A stretch of DNA of 64,000 bases. It comes from Isoetes taiwanensis (lineage: Eukaryota > Streptophyta > Lycopodiopsida > Isoetales > Isoetaceae). Below, piece by piece: positions 55,073-64,000 of the stretch. The translations under genes were made by a program, and so were the position numbers. Below the pieces are notes generated by a model that searched no databases, was not told the DNA's origin, and saw only the letters and a program-made list of their open reading frames with translations. Positions within the stretch are counted from its first letter, which is position 1; every line of letters begins with the position of its first letter. Location of the stretch: positions 23,966,874 to 24,030,873 of the forward strand of contig JAJEKV010000003.1 in NCBI GenBank assembly GCA_021234155.1, given 5' to 3'.

Positions 55073-55190
55073 TTAGAGCATCTTCAAGATTTTAGACACC
55101 GGCTTAGTTGGACTCCCATGTGTAACATCTCTACATGGGAAGTATACCCCATGTCATTTCTCTAGAAAATGGTTTAAGAATATTGCCTGA
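55073..55190 (+). repeat. Repeat U, inverted relative to 13300-13410
   Basis: Shares the core ATGGGAAGTATACCCCATGT and surrounding sequence with the reverse complement of 13300-13410. It lies between the direct-duplicate block and the inverted T copy, so it may mark the junction of two rearrangements. Confidence 0.7.
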
Positions 55191-56010
55191 CACTCGTTCA
55201 ATTAACACGTTGACAACTGAGCTTAGGGGCAGAATCGCAAAGTTTTTATCACGCATAACTAACTTGCCAGCACATATTTGCCATTAAGCGCACCTAGTTT
55301 GCCAATAATCTGATAAATGTGACCCCTAGGAGCAAGGAACAAGTTATAATGCTTTTTGGAAATAAAAGCATCGGTTACTGAGACAACTAGATGGAGATTC
55401 CTTTGTGTCAAAGTGTAAGGCAGTTTGTGCTCTTACATTCAATAAGCCATATATGATCGGTGCATCACCCATTATTAAGTTTCTAAGCTACTTGTTATAA
55501 CATGCACTCTGCCTTTGACATAACATGCTTGCTTGTAGAGGCATTGGTAAGTCTGGCATGAAGTGTGGTTAGAAATTGCATTGAGATTTCTTTATGCCTT
55601 AGCTAGTAACTTGATCTTCTCAAGCGTAAAGCAGTTTGTGCTCTTACATTTAATCAGGCTAATCTCACTTTATTTCGGGTTTAGAAGCCATGATCAGTGC
55701 AGCTCGTTGTGTTAAGTTTTTAACCTACTTGTTATAACATGCAGAACTGACTCCACCTTTGACATAACATGCTTGGTTTGTAGCATAAGCATTGGTAAGT
55801 GTGGCAGGAAGGCTTTGATTTAGAATCTACATTTTTATGGTCCATAAGAATGCTTTGTGCGCAGGCATAATGCTAGAAATATACAAGTTTTCACATGTAA
55901 TGATTAGACTGCATCTTCCTATTATCTTCAGTACCAAGTTTCTATATACTAGGAAAGATATACTACATCTGATAGCATAGACATGAAAAGATAAAAGACC
56001 AAGTAGTCAA
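55191..56010 (-). repeat. Tail repeat T in inverted orientation
   Basis: The whole 820 bp is the reverse complement of about 27780-28540, with scattered differences and small indels. It keeps the internal duplicated motif (TTGACATAACATGCTTG twice). It is the only long inverted copy of T in the window and gives an inverted pair with the T copy ending at about 54330. Confidence 0.82.
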
Positions 56011-56310
56011 AAAAAAAAGGAAGTGAATCTGTTTGAGCATGATATATTGAGAGGGAAAGGGACTATAAAAATGGATTCTTATGTATATGATCATCTTTAT
56101 CTCTATTTTGCATATGAATTCTATTTTAGTTCCATAAATTCGAGAGTCTGGGTTGTCTGGCAGAAATAGACATGCTCGGTTCCCAATACATTATGGAGTT
56201 TGTTACTGCCATTAAAACAGTCACATGCACCATCATTTGAAAAAGAAGTAATCTTTGCCATAGTAGCTCCAAAGGAATATTTGTTCAAACAGAAACATGG
56301 GCACATAAAA
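56011..56310 (+). repeat. Repeat V, inverted copy split at 59765-59909 and 61813-61965
   Basis: Its reverse complement occurs in two halves around the retroposon at 59.9-61.8 kb. Here it is intact and therefore shows the pre-insertion sequence. Open frames are short and lack recognisable domains. Confidence 0.8.
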
Positions 56311-57029
56311 TATAGACTTCACAATATTCCTCAAGTGTTGTTTGTTAATGGTCTGAAAGAACTTATAGCTAACATGCATTCAATTCTATGGAGTAGTTCC
56401 ATGTGTTGCAAGGTTATTTTGAAGGTGAGTTTGCATGTTAAGTCAGAACAGGTCTTTGCTAATGTTGTAGGTTAGATGCTTTTGTACCTTCAATTATAGA
56501 GCAATCCCATGTGTTTTTCCAAATCAATCCATCTGCTATTGGAGTGGGTTCCATCAGGAGAAAGATATGGCATTCAATTCGAAGGTATCCAGTTGCAATG
56601 ATCATCATACTTATCGTTTCCTTCAGCTTTTAGGTTTAGATCCTATGTTATGTACTGTTTTGTGTGGTTCATCTTATATTAGTCTTCATATTCATGTGCA
56701 ATCTGGATAAGCACGAAAAAGCATTCTGTTATAAACGCCACAACCAGATTTCCGCACCACCCAAAGAGCAATGTTCACAAGTGAGGCATCAATACAGCGC
56801 CTATGTGAGATCAATATCAGTCCTGACCATTCTAATCACATGACTCTAAATCACAGCCTTCCTGCCACACTTACAAATGCTCCTGCTATAAACCAAGCAT
56901 ATTATGTCAAAGTGAAATCGAGTTCGCATGTTATAAAAGTAGGTTAGAAACATTAATAGAATACTATAATGGTGCCCAAGCGTTGTTGGGCATAAGTTGA
57001 GCTTAAAATGCTTTGGGATCACGAGAGAA
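56311..57029. other. Mixed repeat fragments
   Basis: Positions 56735-56838 repeat 52730-52828 from the LINE relic (AAAGAGCAATGTTCA.AAGTGAGGCA). Positions 56845-56965 are another T-repeat fragment. No gene is seen. Confidence 0.65.
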
Positions 57030-58330
57030 AAGCCCTATCCCTTTCCCTTTCCCTTTTGCTCTATCCCATTTCATTTTTTCTTATTTTCTCCACTTTTTTT
57101 TTTCTTTTTCTTTTTTTTTTCTCGTCTTTCTCACATGTTTTCTTGTTTTCCCATCCCTTTCCTTCCCCTTCCACCCCGATTTTTTCCTTCCCTTTTGCTC
57201 CTTTCTCCACCTTTTCCCTTCCTTTTTTTTTTATGCTTCTTTTTTTTTTTTTTTTTAACCTTTTACTCTTCTCCCTTTTCCATGCCTATTTTCATTTTTT
57301 TTCCTCCTTTTACTCTTTTCCTCCTTTTTATGTGCCCTTTTCCTTCCATTTTCTTTTTCCTCCCATTTTCTATGCCCTTTATCTTCCTTTTTCCTCTCCT
57401 TTTCCCTCTTTTTTTCCATATTTCCCTTTTTTTCTTCCCCTTTCCATTTTTCATTTTCCTTTTTCCCGCGGCCTTCCTCTTCTCTTTCCCCCTTTTCCAT
57501 TCTTTTTTCTTTTTTCTATTTCCTTTTCCCATGCCCTTTTTTTCCCACCATTTTCTTCTTTTCTATTTTTCCTGGCTTCCTTTTTTTCCTTTCCACCCTT
57601 TCCCTCTTCTAGGTGCAATTTTCCTTCTTTCAACCCCTTCTTTTCTTTTCTTTTCCTTTCCTCATGTCATTTTTCCCTTTCCCTCCCTCCATCACTCCCA
57701 CTGCTTTCCTTTCCCTTCCTTTTCTGATTTCCTTTTCTTGATGGATTTTTTCTTTTAGTTTCCTTTTGTCGATCCTTTTCATTACTTTTTTCCAGCTGCT
57801 TTCCTTTTCCTTTTCCCTTTTTCCATACCTTTTGCATATTTGTTTTATTCTCTTTTTCCTTTTTTCCCCACCTTTCTCTCTTTTCCATTTTTTTTCTTTT
57901 TTTCCACCTCTTTTTTTCTCCTCATATTTGTTTTCTCGTTTCTCTTTTATTTTTTCCCTTTTCCCTTTTTTTTTCTTTCTTCTCAATTTTCCCACCTTTT
58001 CTTGTTCCCCATTTTGCCCCTTTTCCTCATTTTTTTTTCCCTTTCCATTTTTTTCCTTTTTTCCCTCTTTTTTTTTTTTTTCCTTTTCATATGCCCTTCC
58101 CTTCCTTTTCCCTCATGCCCTTTCCCTTCCTCCTCCCCTTTTCCATGCTTTTTTTTTTCTCCTTCATTTCCTTTTTCTCTTTTCTCTTATCCCCCACCCT
58201 TTATCTCTTCCTTTCCCGTTCCTTTTGCCCTTTTTCCTTTTTACCATTTTTCTTCTTTCCCACCCTTTTCCCTTTTCCCCATGTCTTTTGCCCCCTTTTC
58301 ACTTTTCCCCCCTTTTCATTTACCGCCAGG
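57030..58330 (+). repeat. 1.3-kb polypyrimidine (C/T) tract
   Basis: Almost uninterrupted T and C on the plus strand (A/G on minus), with T-runs up to about 17 and recurring TTTTCCCTTTTCC-type units. Purines are sparse and mostly appear as ATG or CATG islands. The long open frames on both strands here (Phe/Pro/Ser on plus, Lys/Glu/Arg on minus) are composition artefacts and not genes. It could form triplex (H-DNA) structures. Confidence 0.93.
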
Positions 58331-59764
58331 ATGCTGACCAATCATAGTGTTGGTAAATCGTGCGATAAATCTTAGGCCCTTTTTTTGCATCGGATGATCC
58401 CTCCATTCAAATTAGGGCTCCGATGCACTTTCCACTTACGCCTCCATATAACATTATAATATAAGATAATATAATTTGTCACGGTTTTTAACGAAAAATA
58501 TATTAACAAGCATTTTTAATTTCCATTACATAATATGACTAGTTATGGTGCCCACAAGTTCTTGGGGCTCTAGTAAAAACTTCGAGCTCACTGGCTATTG
58601 AAACCGTATTAAGAGATGGTGAGTTCAAAAAAGTCCATACGAAGTTGAAATGGAGCTTTGGGGGGTAAGTGCTATTTGTATTGGAAGATATGGTGGAATA
58701 GGAGTATATAGTTTGATATAGGCATGCCAAATAAATTGCTTTCTTTTTATGGAATTGCAAGTGAGCTTAGATTAAGGAGTTCATAGGCATGCCAAATGCA
58801 TGTTTTCTTTTTTGTATTGGTAGGAAGGACTTCATCACATGGGTTGGGGATCTGCAGTATGTAAGTGATTAAGAGTCGCCATAAAGTCCATAAATCCACA
58901 TGAAACGTTTGTTTTATAAGTTTACTATGCAAGCTGCTTTAAGCGTCAATAACATATAGTTGGATGTGGTTATCTAAAATAGGATTAGTGTCTTGCAATT
59001 CAATATAAGATGTACAGGATGTACATGGCAAGGTCAAAGGCCTTCAAAATCTATTGAATAATTCAATTTAAGATGACCAATATAGATGTTCCTATATATG
59101 GTAAAGCCTTTGTGTGATATATAGTATAGTTATGCTTATGTCAACTGAATTTCTTTTCACTCACGTGTGAGTAGCAATTTGATAAACACATCTACATTTT
59201 TTATTGCAATGAATGGTACATGCTAACTATTATAGTCCCATATTTGATTTGAGAACTACCTCCAACTATACAATGTTATTTCAATTATAACAATGCTATG
59301 GAGTATTATACTTTGATGTGCAAAATGTTGGTAAATATTTAGGTGGTGACATATATGTTCTTTGCCAGAACAGAAATGGATAAGCTTGATGGACAATACT
59401 ATTTTGAAAATGCTCATGTTTACCTTGACATTGTACCATAAAAAATATGATTGCATTTCTTGTTGGCAGACACAGTACTATCTTTCTATTCTATTCTATT
59501 CTATCTTTCTTGTATAAGCTCAATAGTTTGGCAAAAACAATTCAATTCCCAAATAAAAGGAGACTTTAACAAAATACTCTATGATTATGTTTTTGAGCAC
59601 ATTATAATCCAAGACTTTGCTTCAAATAACAACATATTCATGATTGTAGGGCTTCAAATAACGACAGCATATCCCGAGATTGTAGGGCTTCAAATAACGC
59701 ATACTGCGAGATTGTAGGGCTTTATGTTACAATATGTGTCCCCATGTCTTGATTGTGAAGTCTA
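58331..59764. other. T-repeat fragment, spacer and small tandem repeats
   Basis: Positions 58455-58560 match the T repeat (AATATAATTTGTCACGG...ACGAAAAATATATTAACAAG). An ATTCT microsatellite lies at about 59478-59500. At 59642-59722 a unit beginning GATTGTAGGGCTTCAAATAA is repeated two and a half times with 36- and 32-bp spacing. No gene is seen. Confidence 0.6.
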
Positions 59765-59894
59765 AATTTTATATGTCCATGTTTCTATTCGAACAAATAT
59801 TCCTTTGGAGCTACTACGGCAAAAAGATTACTTCTTTTCAAATAATGGTGCATGTGATTGTTTTTAATGGCGAATAAACTCCATAATGTATTGG

Positions 59895-61827
59895 GAATCG
59901 AAAGCATGTGGGTGGAAGGCCGATAACGTCGCTTACATGGCGACGCTTTAGGAACTGGAAAAATAGCGAGGGGGCCCATGACCCTTAAACTTTGAAGATC
60001 TAAACTAGCGGAATCTGCGTATTTCTTTGGAAGGGCTTATGGCGTTTGTTTATGAGATGCAAAGCATCTCGTTTTTCCCGCTTCTAGCAATGAAGCCATG
60101 AAGAGTATGCTAGGTTCTCCATGGATTTTGTAACATGGTCTAGTTTTGTAGTAGGGTTTCTTGTCCAAATTCTTGCGTGTGTACCGGTTTTCTTGCATAT
60201 CTAAGTTACTCTTCTTCGGAACTTGCCTATATTTATTTTTTTGTCGATTTTTCTTTCCTCGTTGCTTTGCGAGATCCGGCATCATTTTCACCTATTCTTA
60301 CATTCATCCGCTCTTTTATTTGTACTCTCTTTATTTTTCGTTCGTCTTTCTCCTCCTTCCATCTCATCGATATCCGCTTTTAGATCTATTATCTTGCGCT
60401 TGCCACCTGATTTTGCCACTATTTTTGTTGCCTTGTTTCCACGAGGTCCGCCTGTTTTCACACGGGTCCACTTCGGTCCAGCCTCATTTTGTACATCTCC
60501 TCGTCCATCCTCATCCCTCTTCCCACTTTACCCATTTTTCTTTTCCTTAGCCTACCAATGCTTTCTTAGTTAGTCGACCTCTCCTTTCTTCTTATTACCA
60601 TACTTTATCCTGTAGTTCTTGCTTTCGGTTGTAGTTAGTATTTACTCTTCATGGTTTTCTTAATGGGACGCCTCGAGGCCTTTCTATCTATTTGATCCGC
60701 TCTCTTCCATAAGATCGAGATTTACCATCCGAGATAGTTGTCCCTCTTTTTTCATGGATCCCGTGGTTCCAAACCGTTTGATATATAGAATTCCGCTTGC
60801 AAAGGCAGACCAATTAGGGACTAGAATTGCTCATTATAGCTATAGTATTGGTGGTATAAGAAGGTAGTTGTAGCCTTTGCCATTTTGAGATTCCTATTCC
60901 ACATGAATATCACGTAGGGATGCTTTCATGGCTTGTATTTAGAAGTTTCAATGGGGAGATTCCTAAATAGTATTATGTCACTATAAGAAGAAGCAAATGG
61001 TGGACATTACAAGTTCCCTTTGATGTTCTTTTGTTTGAAGGGTCCTATTCATGGGAGATAGATCTAGTCTTCTTACCTTCTGAAGGCAATTCTTCAAGAA
61101 TATCTCTCTCGAACATGCTTTTAAGGGTTTGAGGTATCATACTTCTCGAGAAATGAACCATGATCTATAGAGGACCGCAACATCATCCAGTATTTTGGTA
61201 AATGGTTGATAGCTCCTTTACTAAAAACAATGTCCTTGAGCATCGGTTGGCCCTCGCAACCCCTGTGGTGACCTTTAGTGGTGCCTTTGGTAAAGCCACG
61301 GAACCGTGAGGGGGAGGACTCTGATCACCCCAAGCTTGGCCCATTGGGTTGGCAAGATCCATCACCTACCTAGATGCAAGAGTGCTAGGTACGATGCTCA
61401 TGCTTAGAGGTAGTTTTGATGTTTGGTTCTCGCACGAAAAAATTCATTGATTTCGGAGTGGAGCTTCATCAAACATTAGCATTTGGCCAAGTATCATATA
61501 AGTGTTTTACCTTGACTTCATCTTAGGTTCCTTACTACACAAAGTAAATGCTTTCACTTTGGATCGTAGGGCCAATTTTTTTGAAGGCAAGTACATTGGA
61601 TGTATGTGGAAGAACAAACTTCTGATGGAGCCGTTTTGCTCGTCTTTCAGATACTTGTTGTGTGTAATAATTCTTCCATTTAGCCATGTGGGCTTTTAGT
61701 CTAAGAAATTAGACTTTCAATCCTATAGTATCCATTTGGAGAACAAGTACTAGACATTCACGTTGTTTTATATCAATAAAAAGCGACAACCTTACCTTCA
61801 AAAAAAAAAAAAGAATCGAAAGCATGT
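59895..61827 (+). mobile_element. Retroposon with 15-bp target-site duplication and poly(A) tail
   Basis: GAATCGAAAGCATGT occurs at 59895-59909 and again at 61813-61827. Immediately before the second copy is a run of at least 12 A. The uninterrupted target is preserved (inverted) in repeat V at 56.0-56.3 kb. These are hallmarks of L1-type target-primed retroposition of about 1.9 kb on the plus strand. The content is not clearly LINE: no RT or endonuclease motif is visible and the open frames are short. It could be a non-autonomous retroposon or a heavily truncated ORF1 region. Confidence 0.8.
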
Positions 61828-63080
61828 CTATTTACGCACCGGGGCAGCTCTAACTCTAATTTATGGAACTAAAATAGAATTGCTATGCAAAAGTAGAGAT
61901 AAAGAAGTCATATACATAAGAATCCATTTTATAGTCCTTTTCCCTCTCAATATATCATGCATTTAATGTTGGATATAAAAGAATGATCAAGGTGCTAACT
62001 CATCAAGGACCTTAAAAGATCCGGCAGCCATCAATGTGGTTACACTTTTGTATTTGCCTAGGCTAATAGGATGCAAGGGTATATATACAAATTGTCAAGT
62101 TCAAGATTGGTATCTATGGCATTTATCTGAGTGGTGGCCATTTGCAAGAGCGCCATCTGGTTAAATTAGAGCTAGCAATGCATAAAAGGAGTTGATGCAC
62201 CATAACCGATCTCACGATCATGAAAGATTGTCTTGTAGCTATATGTATATATCCAAAGCAGATTGAAATGTGTTGAGCCAAGAGGAACATAAAATAAAAA
62301 CAAAAAATGGAATGCATGTACCTAGAATTTCTTCCTGTAAAATACTTCATGCAAAAAAGCTCTAACTTAAAAGACCCAACAATAATCCTTTCTTGGCATA
62401 AAGGTCAAAAATCCTTCCAGAGTTGGGTCGTGAAGATAGACCTCATGACTTTGCCGAAGTATAAAGGCCCATCGCAATCTACTCGCAACATCAAACTAAA
62501 AAATCAACATGACCCCTTCAAGATTGCAAAACATGTGCACTTGGCCAATACATCCTTATCTAGGGCTTCTTCTTGAACTATCTTGCTATGCATGAAAATA
62601 CCGGAATACAAAACACTTGACATTAGATACAAAATCACAAATGTAGCATGAATTTTAGCATTAATTTGATCCATAGATATGAATAGGCATCCTAAAACCT
62701 GCAAATAGTTTTCTTAAAGAAGCATGACCTAAAAAAATAAATCCAAAGACCATGCAAAGGCCTAAAATAACATGCATATCCGATATGCAATTATGATTGC
62801 AGAAGTTTTAGTCCAGGGCCATATGCCACCACATTACAGAGTGTCCGCATATGCACACATCCGAGCAATTATGCCGATCCCGTGATGCTCAGATAGCAAT
62901 TCATCAACCTAACGGGTTCGCTTAAATGGGTTGCACGCCTGGCGCCCTACATTCTCAAGAAGTCTCCACCCGCCGGAGAGTCCCCTCCAAAGACGCGGAA
63001 TTTGAGTGCCCGATAGGGAATTTGAACGCCTACCAAAGGGTTTTTCCTCCCACATGGGGATTCTTTCTCGTCCCGGTAGA
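61828..63080. other. No supportable gene; GC-richer patch
   Basis: Positions 61828-61965 complete repeat V. A GC-richer patch at 62900-63080 carries overlapping open frames on both strands (for example minus 62909-63103) but no recognisable domain. Confidence 0.45.
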
Positions 63081-63420
63081 GCAAGGCACAAAAGAAATCT
63101 CAATCAATGTTCTAACCACACTTCTTGCCACACTCCTACTAATGCCTCTACAAGCAAGCATGTTATGTCAAAGGAGTGCATATTATAAACAAGTAGCTTA
63201 GAAACCTAATAATGGGAGTTGCAATCGATCATATATGGCTTATTGAATGTAAGAGCAATAAACCGCCTCACACTTTGACACAAAGGAATTCCATCTAGTT
63301 GTCTCAAGAATCGATGCTTTTATTTCCAAACCATGTGCGAAAATAGGAATTCAAATACAATGCATAACAGAATCATGCTCAAACCTTAAGCGTTAATACC
63401 CAGCACAAAATACTTAGAAA
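63081..63420 (+). repeat. Tail repeat T fragment
   Basis: Matches the second internal module of T (AAGAAATCTCAATCAATGTTCTAACCACACTT..., compare 28207-28400). It leads directly into the 5' part of Dof-like copy 3, as T also precedes parts of the other copies. Confidence 0.7.
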
Positions 63421-64000
63421 CAAATTAGGCACACTTTTCATCATGACACTTTTCATCATTAGGTAGCTTATTGGTAGAGAACAAAGCGCCATCATTGGAT
63501 AGCTTGTTTTGCGAGAAGACCTAGATAGGGGACTTTTGTCAAACTTTGTCGATCAATGAAGAAAATCTACGCAAAGGGGATAGTGAAGTTGAAGCGAGAA
63601 GCCCGGTATAGCCATGCATGACTTGGTCAATGCATCAATTGGACAGAGTGAGCGGCAACGGTAAGCACATGGAACACTTGTACATATCGGCGTGAATGGC
63701 AGCCATGGGGAGCAACAAGCAACACAAAGAATAGCAGCTCCAAAGATGAAGAAGGAAGATAGTTGCCAACTTCGATTCAACGAAAGCGGGCGAGACAGCA
63801 GCAAGCATAGCAACTATGCCACAAAAATAGCAACTCAAGGATGAAGAAGCCGAGAAGATAGAGATGCCCCATCTTGATTGCCCTCGGTGTTTCGGTGATA
63901 ACACGCGCTTGACTACTTCAACAATAAAACAAGGCCAACATAGGTATCGTCTCGAAGTTGCAAGAGAGAGTGGTGTTGGGGGGGCAAACTAAAGGGTGTT
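63421..64000 (+). pseudogene. Dof-like zinc-finger gene, copy 3 (cut by window end)
   Basis: This is a degenerate copy, aligned with copies 1 and 2 from AGGTAGCTTATTGGTAGAGA through the acidic N-terminus and the CPREW-type segment to the first CPRC half (TTGATTGCCCTCGGTGT at about 63875). Many single-base indels scramble the frame. The window ends at AAGGGTGTT just after the WT.GG position, so the C-terminus is not seen. Confidence 0.72.

Noticed and set aside
57030-58330. Long open reading frames of up to 253 codons on the plus strand and Lys/Glu-rich frames on the minus strand
   Set aside because: They result from the polypyrimidine composition, which contains almost no stop codons; residues are nearly all Phe, Ser, Pro, Leu or their complement.
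62909-63103. GC-richer open frame as a gene
   Set aside because: Overlapping frames on both strands, no domain, no splice context.
1-64000. rRNA, tRNA, organellar insertion or viral genome segments
   Set aside because: No sequence stretch showed recognisable rRNA, tRNA, plastid or mitochondrial genes, and the RT-bearing elements are ordinary LTR and non-LTR retrotransposons.

Overview
The window looks like a repeat-dominated stretch of a land-plant nuclear genome. The evidence is GT-AG introns, Ty1/copia elements with a plant-type initiator-Met tRNA primer site, a Dof-type zinc finger, a pentatricopeptide-repeat (PPR) relic and AT-rich intergenic DNA. A fern or other seed-free vascular plant is a guess from the mixture of elements, not something the sequence proves. 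I found no prokaryotic, organellar, rRNA or tRNA genes, and no host gene that is intact from end to end.

Layout. 0.4-4.0 kb: truncated Ty1/copia element (minus) with primer-binding site and probable 5' LTR. 4.1-4.6 kb: small piece of a gene-fragment repeat, here called R. 4.6-8.0 kb: second, decayed copia element (minus). 8-13.5 kb: mostly non-coding, with a PPR pseudogene. 13.5-16.3 kb: GC-rich LINE (minus) with endonuclease, reverse transcriptase and a pentanucleotide tail. 16.7-17.6 kb: probable ankyrin/PGG membrane-protein relic. 17.8-26.0 kb: two tandem copies of R, carrying exons of a splicing-factor-1-like (KH/QUA2) gene. 27-28.6 kb: Dof-like element copy. 29.4-31.1 kb: second copy of the 4.6-8.0 kb copia, sharing its lesions. 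32.4-33.0 kb: LINE zinc-finger relic and aldo/keto-reductase relic. 35.9-36.95 kb and 46.1-46.9 kb: another R copy, split by a large insertion. 46.9-48.6 kb: small foldback/TIR elements and a TATA promoter. 48.8-49.4 kb: Dof-like copy 2. 49.3-56.0 kb: a direct and an inverted duplication, a TFIIE-alpha relic and a LINE relic. 57.0-58.3 kb: polypyrimidine tract. 59.9-61.8 kb: poly(A)-tailed retroposon with a 15-bp target duplication. 63.4-64.0 kb: Dof-like copy 3.

The most interesting object is at 36951-46098: a 9.1-kb DNA element bounded by perfect 20-bp terminal inverted repeats. It is inserted in the intron between two SF1 exons of an R copy, and the tandem R copies show the empty site. On the plus strand it carries a coiled-coil/RING/Ulp1 (C48) protease-like gene and an FCP1/NIF-type HAD phosphatase-like gene. 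On the minus strand, convergent with them, is a gene with the signature DFAENY ... SDGCAAQFK ... HGKGEHDGE, which I read as a DDE/RNase H-like transposase. Splice sites and architecture are preserved, but single-base frameshifts and stops show this copy is dead. SUMO protease-like, RING and HAD modules next to a putative transposase inside one TIR unit is the best candidate here for an undescribed system.
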